From NCBI GenBank assembly GCA_945861535.1, contig CAMAUZ010000066.1, positions 1-47,429 of the forward strand: DNA of 47,429 bases, given 5' to 3'. Shown piece after piece: positions 15,487 through 23,999 of this stretch. Each line of letters begins with the position of its first letter. Position 1 is the stretch's first letter. The notes under the pieces were generated by a model. The model was not told the DNA's origin. It did no database searches and saw only the letters and a program-made list of their open reading frames with translations. The DNA is from Akkermansia muciniphila. Its GTDB lineage: Bacteria; Verrucomicrobiota; Verrucomicrobiia; Limisphaerales; BJHT01. The position numbers were made by a program, and so were the translations under genes.

Positions 15487-18258
15487 CTACGCCAGCCCCT
15501 TCAGCGCCGCGCGTATTTTCTCCTCCACCGCCTTGATGCGCGCCGCGCCTTCGACCTTCTCGCCCTCCAGCTCGGTGACGTAAAACGTATCCATCGCCGC
15601 GCCCTTCTCCGTGCAAATCTTCGCCAAGGCAATGTTGACCCGCAGGTCCGCCAGCGCGTGCGACACCGCGTACAAAATCCCCGGCCGATCCTCCGTCTGG
15701 AGATCGATCACCGTGTAATCCGCCGAGCCTTGTGGATCCACCGTGACAGTCGTGGGGATCGTTTCGCCCTCCATCGACTGATACAGCGGACTGAGGCCCG
15801 CCTGCCGGCCGACGAGCTTCGTGAAATCCACGCCCTCCGTCAGCGCCTTCTCCAGCACCGTCTCGAACTTCTCGCGCTCCACCTTGTTCGCCAGCAAACC
15901 CGTCCGCGCATCGGTCACAAAAAACGTGTCCAGGATGATCCCGTCATTCCGCGTGAAAATCTGCGCCGCCAGAATGTTCAACCCCGCGGCCGTCAGCGCG
16001 CCGGCGATCTTGCTGAACAGCCCGCCGCGGTCCCACGTGCAGATGCTCACCATCGTGTACCCGCGGTCCGGCTCGTTGTGCCACAGGATCGTCGGCGCCA
16101 GCGGGTTGCCATCCAGATCGACCTGCAGCCGCATAAACTGATGCGACAACGTCAGGTCCGTGAAAATCTGCCGCACCGAATTGATCTGAAAATAGCGCGC
16201 CGGCAGGTTCGCGAAATGCGCCTGCAATTCATCCTCGCTGAAGCTCCCCGGCATCAGCCGCCGCACCTCGGCCAGCAGCGTCTCGCGATGTTTCTCCTCG
16301 CCCCGATCCTGCTCCACGCCGCCTTTCAGCGCCTGCCGCGTCTTGCGATACAACGTCAGCAGCAGCGAATCCTTGAACCCGTTCCACAGCTTGTCGCTCG
16401 TCCCCAGCGAGTCCGCCACCGTGTGCAACGCGAGAATGGCGAGCTCCTCCTCGGTCTTGATTACCGCGGCGAACTGCCGGATCACCTGGGCGTCCTCCAA
16501 ATCCCGCCGCTGCGAAATCACCGCCATCAACACATGATGCTCGATGATCAGCTTGAGCGTCGCGGTCGCCTCCGCCGACAACCCCAGCCGCCGCGCCACC
16601 CGCCCCGCCAGTTCCACGCCCACGGCCTCGTGTTTGCCGGTGTGGTCCGCCTTGCCCACGTCGTGCAACAGCAGCGCCAGGTAGAGCAAATGCGGCCGCT
16701 CGATGTACTGGAAAATCTCGCGATACGTCTCGTGCTGCGGCGCGCCCGCCGACCAGAACTGGTCGAGCTTGTCGAGGCACACCAGCGTGTGCTCATCGAC
16801 CGTGTACTGGTGATAAAACTCGAACTGCACCAGGCACGTCAGCCGCCCGAATTCTGGCAAAAATTTCCCCAACAACCCCACGTCGTGCATCAGCCGCAGC
16901 ACTCCGCCCACGTTGCCCCGCTGACTGAGAATCTCGAGGAACGTCGTCGCCGCATGCGGGTCCGAACGAAACTCCTTGTCCACCAGCACCAGGTTGCGCC
17001 GCACCAGTTGCGCGAGGTCCGGATGCAGCTTCAGCCCGCGCTGCTGGATGTGCAGAAACAGCCGCAGCAACCGCCGCGGCTGGTCACGAAACACCCGCGG
17101 CGCGCCCGCATGAATCTCGCCGCCCACAATTTTGAAACCATCCACGACCTGCTCCGTGGACCGCTTCCGCCGCTCGCGCAGCAACTGCGCCAGATACGGG
17201 AACCGCCCCGGCCGCGGCAGCAACGCCAGCCGCTGCTCCACCTCGCGCGTGATGAGATGAATGTTGCGGGCGTGCCGGTAGTAATCGCCCATGAACTTCT
17301 CCAGCCGCTGGCTCGGCGAGCGGTTCGTGTACCCGAGCGCATACGCCACGCCGGGCTGGACATCCTTGGTCAGCACGTCCGCCGGCCGGCCCAGCAGGTA
17401 ATGCAGCTCGTTGCGCGTGCGCAGCAGAAAATCATACGCCGCCTCGAGCTGCCGCCGCTCGCTTTCATTGATCATCTCCCGCTGCTCCAGCTCTTTCAGC
17501 GAACTCACCCGGTACCGGACAAACGTCATCCACAGCAGGTTTTGATAATCGCGCAACCCGCCGCAGCCGTTCTTGAGGTTCGGTTCCTGCATGCACGCCG
17601 AGCCGCCGTACTTGGCCCGCCGCGTCGTTTGATCCGTGATGCGCGCGTCGATGTATTCGTCCTCGCGCCCCATCACGCTCTTGGCCAGCAACACACGTTT
17701 CATCCGCTCCAGCAACTCCGCCGAACCGCTGATGAGCCGCGCCTCCAGCAGCGAGGTCTTCGACTGCATGTCCGTGTTCGCCACCGCCGCGCAATCCTCC
17801 ACCCCGCGCACCGCGTGCCCGACCTTCAGCCCGATGTCCCACAGCAGATAGAGCATCCCCTCGACCAACGCCGCCAGATACGGATGCGCCTTCCCCGCCG
17901 ACACCATGTCGCCCACGTGCAGAAACATGATGTCGATGTCGCTGTGCGGATTAAGCTCGCCCCGGCCATAGCCGCCCGTCGCCACCAACGCGAGCGGCGG
18001 CGGCGTCTTCGCGGTCCCCAGCGGCAGGTCCTTCTGCAAATCCGCCAGCAGATACCGCAGCAACGTGTCCATCACCGCCGCCCGCGCGTGGCAAATCTCC
18101 AACCCGCCGCCGCCCGCGCGATGCAGGATTTTCAACCGCGCGCTCTCGACCTTGAGGAACGTTTTATACCGCGCCAACTCCTGCGACGGCTTCCGCCCCG
18201 CGGGCAACGGCAGACGTTTGGCGGCACTGGCTTCGATTTTTTCCAACAGGCGCGGCAT
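15487..18258 (-). CDS. glnD: [Protein-PII] uridylyltransferase/uridylyl-removing enzyme
   Basis: A 923-residue GlnD of usual size. The nucleotidyltransferase domain has GGYGRGELNPHSDIDIMFLH (about residues 95-115) with the metal-binding DID. The PII-UTase region follows (YGGSACMQEPNLKNGCGGLRDYQNLLW). A central HD domain has HTLVCLDKLD, LLLHDVGKADHTGKHEAVG and IIEHHVLM. Two C-terminal ACT domains begin at TMVSICTWDRGGLFSKIAGA and TVIDLQTEDRPGILYAVSHA. The enzyme uridylylates PII when glutamine is low and removes UMP when it is high, so it sets the nitrogen response. The ATG at 18258 (MPRLLEKIEA) is preferred to 18297. No PII gene (glnB/glnK) is in the window. It is divergent from the ECF sigma gene across a purine/pyrimidine-rich repeat. 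Confidence 0.96.
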   Translation of the reverse strand: MPRLLEKIEASAAKRLPLPAGRKPSQELARYKTFLKVESARLKILHRAGGGGLEICHARAAVMDTLLRYLLADLQKDLPLGTAKTPPPLALVATGGYGRGELNPHSDIDIMFLHVGDMVSAGKAHPYLAALVEGMLYLLWDIGLKVGHAVRGVEDCAAVANTDMQSKTSLLEARLISGSAELLERMKRVLLAKSVMGREDEYIDARITDQTTRRAKYGGSACMQEPNLKNGCGGLRDYQNLLWMTFVRYRVSSLKELEQREMINESERRQLEAAYDFLLRTRNELHYLLGRPADVLTKDVQPGVAYALGYTNRSPSQRLEKFMGDYYRHARNIHLITREVEQRLALLPRPGRFPYLAQLLRERRKRSTEQVVDGFKIVGGEIHAGAPRVFRDQPRRLLRLFLHIQQRGLKLHPDLAQLVRRNLVLVDKEFRSDPHAATTFLEILSQRGNVGGVLRLMHDVGLLGKFLPEFGRLTCLVQFEFYHQYTVDEHTLVCLDKLDQFWSAGAPQHETYREIFQYIERPHLLYLALLLHDVGKADHTGKHEAVGVELAGRVARRLGLSAEATATLKLIIEHHVLMAVISQRRDLEDAQVIRQFAAVIKTEEELAILALHTVADSLGTSDKLWNGFKDSLLLTLYRKTRQALKGGVEQDRGEEKHRETLLAEVRRLMPGSFSEDELQAHFANLPARYFQINSVRQIFTDLTLSHQFMRLQVDLDGNPLAPTILWHNEPDRGYTMVSICTWDRGGLFSKIAGALTAAGLNILAAQIFTRNDGIILDTFFVTDARTGLLANKVEREKFETVLEKALTEGVDFTKLVGRQAGLSPLYQSMEGETIPTTVTVDPQGSADYTVIDLQTEDRPGILYAVSHALADLRVNIALAKICTEKGAAMDTFYVTELEGEKVEGAARIKAVEEKIRAALKGLA

Positions 18259-18304
18259 GAGCGGCGGACCATAGGGGCAAGCGACGCGGCGAGGCAAGCG
18301 GCGC

Positions 18305-18483
18305 GGGGGAGGGCGGGGAGAGAAGAGAGAGGAGAGAAGCTAGCAAGTGGAGGATGGAAATCTTCCGGGTTCTGAAATCTCAGAGTTGATATTGGCGATT
18401 TCAGATTCCCCGAATCCCGCCCTCCATCCTCTGCTCTGCCCCCGTCTTCTCTCCTCTCTTCTCTATTCTCTCTCTTCTCTCCG
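18305..18483. repeat. Purine/pyrimidine-rich inverted repeat between divergent genes
   Basis: A polypurine run (18309-18339, containing GAGAGAAGAGAGAGGAGAGA) is matched by a polypyrimidine run (about 18444-18483, containing TCTCTCCTCTCTTCTCTATT). An inner pair AGGATGGA / TCCATCCT lies near 18351 and 18423. The element fills most of the 283-bp interval that must contain the promoters of glnD and the sigma cassette. Confidence 0.75.
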
Positions 18484-18541
18484 CTCCCTCCGCTCCCCGC
18501 GCAACTTGTCCCCCCGTCCGGTTTAGTTACACTCAGCGCCC

Positions 18542-19159
18542 TTGCAAACACCGCCACCACCCGACCCCGACGCCGAGCTAATGCTGCGCATCCAGCGCGG
18601 CGATCGCGACGCGTTTGCCGAGCTGGTCGATGCGTGGCAGCAGCCGGTGCTAAACTTCGTCACCCGCACGCTGCGCGATGCCGACGAGGCCGAGGACGTG
18701 GCCCAGAGCGTGTTCGTGCAGATTTACCGCGCGCGTGAACGGTACGAACCCACGGCGCGCTTTGCCGCGTGGCTCTTCACCATCGCCCGCAACTGCTGCC
18801 TCAACGAACTGCGCCGCCGCTCGCGCCACCGCACCGAATCCCTCGACGCCCCGGCGCTCGACCCCGAGAACGACTCGGCCCCGCAGTTCGCCGACCCGCG
18901 CATCCGCACGCCGGACGAACTGGCGCTCGTCGATGAACTCGAACTGAAAGTCGAGGCCGCCGTCGCCGATCTGCCCGAGACCCAGCGCACCGCCCTGCTG
19001 CTCTTCCAACGCGAGGAACTCCCCTACGAAGACATCGCCAAAATCCTCGGCGTCTCGCTCTCCGCCACCAAATCGCTCATCCATCGCGCCCGCGAAACCT
19101 TGAAACAACGGCTCAAACCGTACCTCCAGACCGGTGTGTGGGAAGCGGCCGAGCACTGA
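18542..19159 (+). CDS. ECF RNA polymerase sigma factor
   Basis: A 205-residue sigma-70 family ECF protein. Region 2 spans DAELMLRIQRGDRDAFAELV to WLFTIARNCCLNELRRRSRH, including the DAEDVAQ-like core (DADEAEDVAQSVFVQIYRAR). Region 4 has LPETQRTALLLFQREELPYEDIAKILGVSLSATKSLIHRARETLKQRL. The start is uncertain: TTG 18542 keeps the usual DxELMxRIxxGD N-terminus, whereas ATG 18581 would remove it, so TTG is preferred. The two genes downstream encode a membrane-anchored anti-sigma-like protein and an exported DUF3106 protein, the normal layout of a sensor cassette. It directs polymerase to a regulon that cannot be read from this sequence. Confidence 0.92.
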   Translation: MQTPPPPDPDAELMLRIQRGDRDAFAELVDAWQQPVLNFVTRTLRDADEAEDVAQSVFVQIYRARERYEPTARFAAWLFTIARNCCLNELRRRSRHRTESLDAPALDPENDSAPQFADPRIRTPDELALVDELELKVEAAVADLPETQRTALLLFQREELPYEDIAKILGVSLSATKSLIHRARETLKQRLKPYLQTGVWEAAEH

Positions 19160-19201
19160 CGCAACTTTCCCCGCCCGCGAACGTTTAACCCAGAGCCAAC
19201 C

Positions 19202-19723
19202 ATGAACGAAGCCGACCGCGAACAACTCCTCGAAGCCGCCCTCCGGCGTCCCCTGACCGCCGAGGAACTGCGCCGCCGCGACGCGCATTTCGCCGCCCTG
19301 CCCGATGCGCGCGCCGCGTGGGAACTCGAGTTGCACCTGCGCCGCAGCGTGCGCCGCCTCCCGGCCGTGCCAGTCGCGTCCAACTTCACCGGCCGCGTCC
19401 TCGAGCGCATCGACGCCGAGACGCGTGCCGCGGAGCGTCGTCCCGTCCGCTCGTGGCTGGCCCGCTGGCCCGCCCACGGCTGGCTCAAACCCGCGCTGGC
19501 CGCGGCGCTCGTCCTCAGCCTCGGCACCCTCACCGTACAGCAAATCCGCACCCGCCAGCGCTCCACCCTCGCCCACAGCGCCGCCGCAGTCTCGCTCGCC
19601 GCGCGCCTGCCCGATTTGAAATTGATGAAAGACTTCGACCCGATCCAACGCCTCAGCGCCGTGCCCACGCGCTGGGTCGATGAAGAACTGCTCGCGGCCC
19701 TCGAACCCGGATTCGCGCGATGA
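19202..19723 (+). CDS. Probable anti-sigma factor, single-pass membrane protein
   Basis: A 173-residue protein. The N-terminal 60 residues are helical and charged (MNEADREQLLEAALRRPLTA) with ELHLRRSVRRLPAVPVASNF, a layout seen in short anti-sigma domains. One transmembrane segment is at about residues 96-112 (LKPALAAALVLSLGTL). The C-terminal part is periplasmic and ends EELLAALEPGFAR. There is no ZAS-type HxxxCxxC zinc motif, so the assignment rests on position, topology and size. It starts 42 bp after the sigma gene and its stop overlaps the next start by ATGA, so the three genes are probably translated together. Confidence 0.75.
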   Translation: MNEADREQLLEAALRRPLTAEELRRRDAHFAALPDARAAWELELHLRRSVRRLPAVPVASNFTGRVLERIDAETRAAERRPVRSWLARWPAHGWLKPALAAALVLSLGTLTVQQIRTRQRSTLAHSAAAVSLAARLPDLKLMKDFDPIQRLSAVPTRWVDEELLAALEPGFAR

Positions 19724-20691
19724 ACTTCACCCGAAAAATCATCACGACTCTCGTCGTTGCGAGCTGCGGCTTGGCCAGCGCAATGGCCCAGATTCCCGCC
19801 GCACCGACCACCGCAGCAGTCACTGCGGTCACTGCGGTCATCACGGCACCAACGCCCCCGCGCACGCCCGTGGATTTTTTCCGCCAGTTGCTCACCGCCG
19901 CACCGGCCGACCGCGAACCGATGCTCGCCTCCCGCCCCGCCACCGAGCGCACGCTCCTGCTCGCCAAAGTGCGCGAATATGAAGCCCTCGCCCCCGCCGA
20001 GCGCGAACTGCGTCTCAACGCCACCCAGATGCGCTGGCATCTCAAAAACCTCCTCCCCGCCGACGCCCGCCAGCGCGCCACCTACCTCGCCGCCCTGCCG
20101 CCCGCCGAGCGCGCCGTGCTGGAACCACGCCTGAAAAATCTCGAACAACTGCCGCCGCGCCTGCAATCCGAGGCCCGCAGCAGCCAGACTGTCATCCATT
20201 ACTACTCGCGTCCCGCCACCCCGCCGCTGCCGCCGGGACTCGTGCCGATTGCCCACCAACCCGCGGCCACACCCGCATCCGCGAGCGCTCCTTCCATCAC
20301 CCGCAATCCCCGGCAAACCACCGTTGAGCAGTTCCGCCGCTTCTTTGAACTCAACGACCGCGACCGTGCGCGCGCCCTCGAGCGCCTGCCCGCGACCGAG
20401 CGCCAGAGCCTCGAACAACTCATGCAGGAACTCGACCACCTGCCCGGACCGCTCCGCACGCTCTGCATGGATGCCCTGCAAAAATTCGCCACCCTCTCGC
20501 CCCGCGACCAGGCCGAGTTCCTCCGCAGCGCCAGCCGCTGGCAAGCCCTCACGCCCGGCGAACGCGAGACCTGGCGCGACTTCGTCACCGAACTTCCCCC
20601 GCTCCCGCCCGGCTTCGGTGAACCCCCGCTGCCCCCCGGCCTCGAACCCGCCGCCGCCCCGCCCGCCTTCCCTCCGCTGCCGAAACCGTGA
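19720..20691 (+). CDS. DUF3106 domain exported protein
   Basis: A 323-residue protein with a signal peptide (MNFTRKIITTLVVASCGLAS, cleavage near AMA-QIP). Two Leu/Arg/Glu-rich blocks resemble DUF3106: VDFFRQLLTAAPADREPMLA through LPPAERAVLEPRLKNLEQLP, and VEQFRRFFELNDRDRARALE through LTPGERETWRDFVTELPPLP. These are repeats of the type F..L....R...L...P...R..L. The C-terminus is Pro-rich. DUF3106 proteins are often next to ECF sigma and anti-sigma genes in Proteobacteria and Verrucomicrobia; their role is not known. It is translationally coupled (ATGA overlap) to the anti-sigma-like gene, which suggests a periplasmic partner or sensor. Confidence 0.82.
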   Translation: MNFTRKIITTLVVASCGLASAMAQIPAAPTTAAVTAVTAVITAPTPPRTPVDFFRQLLTAAPADREPMLASRPATERTLLLAKVREYEALAPAERELRLNATQMRWHLKNLLPADARQRATYLAALPPAERAVLEPRLKNLEQLPPRLQSEARSSQTVIHYYSRPATPPLPPGLVPIAHQPAATPASASAPSITRNPRQTTVEQFRRFFELNDRDRARALERLPATERQSLEQLMQELDHLPGPLRTLCMDALQKFATLSPRDQAEFLRSASRWQALTPGERETWRDFVTELPPLPPGFGEPPLPPGLEPAAAPPAFPPLPKP

Positions 20692-20698
20692 CCGTCCC

Positions 20699-20735
20699 TT
20701 GTAGGAGGCGACGTGAGGAGTCTCTAACCTTCTCC
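20699..20735. repeat. Single arm of interspersed family D
   Basis: GTAGGAGGCGACGTGAGGAG and then TCTCTAACCTT match the outer arm seen at 8559 (GTAGGAGTCGAGGTGACGAG...CTCTAA). No complementary second arm was found nearby, so this is a solo or truncated copy just after the DUF3106 stop. Confidence 0.7.
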
Positions 20736-20896
20736 CCGCGGCGCGCGTGTTTGGACCAGGGAGGTTCAAATATCCCTCACGTTTTCTCCCCTAGAAATCA
20801 GCTGCCGACAGCCACCCACCCTCCAACCGTCGCCATCCCTTTGCGCCCTCCGCGCGGAATTCCGAATCCATAAAAGCCCTTTCAACAGGGCGCTTT

Positions 20897-20930
20897 GCAA
20901 AACTCTGTCGCATATGCGACAGAGTTTTGC
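20897..20930. repeat. 34-bp perfect palindrome
   Basis: A perfect two-fold palindrome without a spacer; the half site is GCAAAACTCTGTCGCAT. It is AT-richer than its surroundings. It could be an operator, a cruciform-forming site or the core of another interspersed element. It lies in the 20692-21230 gap, where there is no gene. Confidence 0.95.
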
Positions 20931-21062
20931 AGCCGTCGCGACCGGGGTTTTTCCGCACGGCCATCGCCTGCTCCCCCACGTTACCTCGGCGGCTACGAAG
21001 TCGCTCCTCGCAATTTTCCAACTCCAGTTTCAGACGCACCGAAACGCCGGGGATCCCGCCCG

Positions 21063-21139
21063 GTAGGGCGTCGCTGTCCCCAGCGCGCCGCGGGTCGGAC
21101 GGACGTCGCACCGGCGCGCTGAGGACAGCGGCGCCCTAC
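21063..21139. repeat. Interspersed palindromic element, family A copy 2
   Basis: Arms GTAGGGCGTCGCTGTCCCCA and the near-complement GAGGACAGCGGCGCCCTAC flank a 20-odd-base centre containing GGACGGACGTCGCACC. It matches the copies at 5848 and 44226 with several substitutions. It lies about 90 bp upstream of the RHS fragment. Confidence 0.9.
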
Positions 21140-21230
21140 CACCGAGGTCGCCCGTGGAGTGCGGCCGGCGTCGGCGGCCTGCTGTCCGTCTCTCTCCGTT
21201 CCCCCCAGACGCCAGACGCCAGACGCCATC

Positions 21231-22842
21231 ACCCATTTCCCTGCGTTTGACGGCAACGGCAACGTAACCGCGCTGGTCGCCGCCGATGGCAACGGCCTGT
21301 CCGCGGTTTATGAATACGACCCCTTCGGCAAAACCCACCGCGTCACCGCCACCGTGCGCCTCGGGTCGGATGGCTCCCAGATCACCCTCGGCACCGCCAC
21401 CTACGATCTCGCCGGCCATCCGGTCACCCAGACCGACGCCGCCGGCCAGGTCACCACCTTTGCCGAGAGCCACGACGCCGCTGGCCGCGTCACCCACACC
21501 ACCACCCAGCCCAACGGCGGCACCCGCATCGAGACCCACAACCTGGATGGAACCCTCGAACGCCTCACCGGCACCGCCGTCCACGGCGTCCGCTACGTCC
21601 ATGGGATTGATGGCAACAGTCCCTCCACCCAGACCATCCCCCTCCTCGCCAACGGCACCGACTCCGCCGAATGGACCAAATCCTACACCGACTACCTCGG
21701 CCGCAACTATCAGACCGTCACCGCCGACAACAGCACCACCACCTCCTACTACAACGCCCTCGGACAGCTTGCCAAACAGGTCGATCCCGATGGCGTCACC
21801 ACCCTCTACGCCTACAACGCCCTCGGGGAACTCGAGTACACCGCCGTGAACCTTGACCAGAATGGCGTCATGGACCTCGCCGGCACCGACCGCGTCACCC
21901 GCACCGTGCGCAGCGTCGGCGCGTCCAGCCGGTGGACGGGCGTGAATGTCCGCCGCACCGAAAAGCTGGGTCTGGAACACCGACGGCCAGGACACCCCCA
22001 CCCTCGCCAGCGTCAGCGAAACCTCCGTGGACGGCCTCCGTTCCCCGCAGGCCAGCTACGGTCTCACCAACACCAGCCAGCGCGTCTGTCTCGGGGAAGG
22101 CCAGTGCCTTACCACCAACACCGCCCCCGACGGCACCTACACCGTCACCGTCCAACAGGCCGGCCACGTCACCTCCGTCACCCGTTATTCCCCCAGCGCC
22201 CAGACCCTCTCCGCCACCACCTACACCTACGACGCCCACGGTCGCCGCTCCTCCGTCACCGACGCCCGCACCGGCACCACCGGGTACACCTACGACTCCG
22301 CCGACCGTGTCCTCTCCATCACCACCCCCGCCCCGGGGAGCGCAGGCGGCCCGCCTGCTCCGTCCGGCGGCTCGCCGGGCGGCCCTCAAACCACCACCAC
22401 CCTCTACGACACTCTCAGCCGCCCCTGGAAAACCATTCAGCCCGACGGCACCAGTGTCACCAACACCTACCATGCCACCGGCGAACGCCAGCGCACCTCC
22501 GGTTCCCGCACCTACCCCGTGGAATACACCTACGACCACGCCGGCCGCATGAAGACCATGAAAACCGGCGCAACTTCGCCAGTGACACCGGGGCCGCCCT
22601 CACCACCTGGAACTACTCCGCCCAGCGCGGCTTCCTCCTCTCCAAACAATACGCCGACAGCCAGGGGCCGACCTACACCTATACCGCCGCCGGACGCCTC
22701 GCCACCCGCACCTGGGCGCGCGGCATCACCACCTACTACGCCTACAACCCCGCCGGCGACCTCGCGTCCGTGAACTACGACGACAATCTCACCCCCGGCG
22801 TCACCCACACCTACGACCGCCGCGGCCGCCGCCTCACCCGAT
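21231..22842 (+). pseudogene. RHS repeat protein, internal fragment with two frameshifts
   Basis: About 535 codons of YD/RHS-repeat protein survive in three segments. Frame 1 (21231 to about 21962) contains HFPAFDGNGNVTALVAADGN and repeats such as YDLAGHPVTQTDAAGQVTTF and YNALGQLAKQVDPDGVTTLY. At 21963-21966 the frame changes: TRT.EK then needs a shift to read SWVWNTDGQDTPTLASVSET. Frame 2 runs to MKTMKT near 22566, where loss of one base (most simply a T giving KTWRNF) returns to frame 1 at RNFASDTGAALTTWNYSAQR. The last RHS residues are YDRRGRRLTR, after which a group II intron begins. There is no signal peptide, N-terminal domain or toxin tip. The gene is not functional as it stands. Confidence 0.9.
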
Positions 22843-23562
22843 GTAGGTAGGAGGCGGGTTTCACCCCGCCCTTTCCCACCCAAACCGGACTGGCGGTTCT
22901 CCCGCATCCGGCTTTCCGGTCAGTGGTCTCGCGTTGGACTGGCTCAGGCACTCGACGCGAGGCGCTCGAAGGCGTCGCACCAGCCGCGCAGTGGTTGCCC
23001 ACCCGCTCACCCCTTTCAGGGCGGTCCACTGGCAGATCCCAAACCCACGCGGCAGCCCGGTTTACCGGCGCATTCGGACGCAAAGCCTTGCGGCACTATC
23101 CGAACCCTTCCAGGAGCAGCTTGTGTCCAGCCCCACCACCACTTTCCTACGTCCCTTCGCTCCACGGTCGTTACCCGCTTCTCAGCTACTACGGACGCTC
23201 TGACCCCGACCGGCTCGTTTGTCGCCGCCAGCCGTGGTTCCCTGATTAACGCCACCAGAACTTCCGACCATTCCATCTCCAACCATCCACGGTTCTCCAC
23301 CAGCCGCACCCACTCCCTCAGCGCTGGCAGCTCTATTTCGTTCGGGCTTCGTCGGTCGCTCGAGGACTCGCCAGAACCGCAGACCGAATCGAGTTCACGT
23401 TGACCGCCACAATCGGCGGCCTTTGTTACGGGCTAGTCTTTCGCTTCCCGTTGCTCTCCACCCAGGGGTATCGCCCCGATGCAGTTACGTTCAGCTACTG
23501 GCCTTCAGTGTCAGCCAGACAGAGACTCGCACCCTGCTGTTCCAGTGCGCTCTCAGGCGCAC
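22843..23562 (-). ncRNA. ORF-less group II intron, antisense to the RHS fragment
   Basis: Read on the minus strand, about 720 nt begin with GTGCGCC (5' end at 23562; consensus GUGYG) and contain CAGGGTGCGAGTCTCTG, a stem-loop like the G-GGUGCRAGUC-CC element near the 5' end of many bacterial group II introns. Near the 3' end AAGCCGGATGCGGGAGAACC and then GCCAGTCCGGTTT (about 22884-22916) fold as domain V: the lower helix contains the catalytic AGC triad with the G-U pair, and the upper helix is capped by a GAGA-type loop. It is followed by a domain VI-like helix (GGGCGGGG...CCCGCC) and the 3' end CTCCTACCTAC. No reverse transcriptase is encoded. A 7-bp hairpin (GCGGGCG GGC CGCCCGC) lies just before the 5' end, as at class C insertion sites. 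The exact ends are uncertain by a few bases. Confidence 0.65.
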
Positions 23563-23637
23563 GAGCGCGGGCGGCCCGCCCGCAAGTCCCGGCGACGTCT
23601 CGGCACCCGCGGCGGCATGCCCGCGCACGCGCCCAGC

Positions 23638-23793
23638 GTAGCGCAGGTTTCCAAACCTGCTGTATCGCGGGGTGCTAAAACCGCTGTCGGTACGGTCGCC
23701 CGCAGCGTCCGGACTGGTCATACGCGCCCGAAACCCCGGGGCCGCCGCCGATTTGGAAATCGGCGATACAGCAGGTTTGGAAACCTGCGCTAC
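23638..23793. repeat. Interspersed inverted repeat with perfect 31-bp arms
   Basis: Arms at 23638-23668 and 23763-23793 are perfectly complementary over 31 bp (outer end GTAGCGCAGGTTTCCAAACC). Each arm contains its own palindrome GCAGGTTTCCAAACCTGC. The centre carries GCCGATTTGGAAATCGGC (about 23749-23766), the same hairpin as at 1107. It lies directly upstream of the tyrA stub. Confidence 0.95.
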
Positions 23794-23871
23794 GGGGGCG
23801 GTGCGCGGAAGTGCCCTCCCAACCCCCTTTATCGCTTCCATCCCTCCGCGCGCTTCCCCTACCGTCCGCCC

Positions 23872-23997
23872 ATGCACTGGCAGAAAATCTCCCTCATCGG
23901 CGTTGGCTTGCTGGGCGGCTCCCTGGGCCTGGCCCTCCGCCTGCGCAAGCTGGCCGCGAAGGTCGTCGGGGCCGTGCGCCGCGATTCCGGCGGGTGA
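23872..23997 (+). pseudogene. tyrA: Prephenate dehydrogenase N-terminal stub
   Basis: Forty-one codons begin MHWQKISLIGVGLLGGSLGL and continue ALRLRKLAAKVVGAVRRDSG, then stop. This is the N-terminal NAD(P)-binding beta-alpha-beta unit (GxGLLGGSLG) of a TyrA-type prephenate or arogenate dehydrogenase, whose full length is about 280 residues. The rest of the gene is absent; the sequence after the stop (24000-24288) holds short inverted repeats and no coding continuation in any frame. An intact tyrA is expected elsewhere if the organism makes tyrosine. Confidence 0.75.
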
Positions 23998-23999
23998 AA

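Noticed and set aside
15658-18375. A 905-codon plus-strand open frame
   Set aside because: It lies opposite glnD in register with its codons; the product is low-complexity (Arg, Gln, His rich) without any family motif, while glnD has full domain content.
22923-23678. Plus-strand ORFs with protein-like phrases such as FSYWPSVSARQ
   Set aside because: They are antisense to the group II intron RNA; such phrases recur as spurious translations of structured RNAs.
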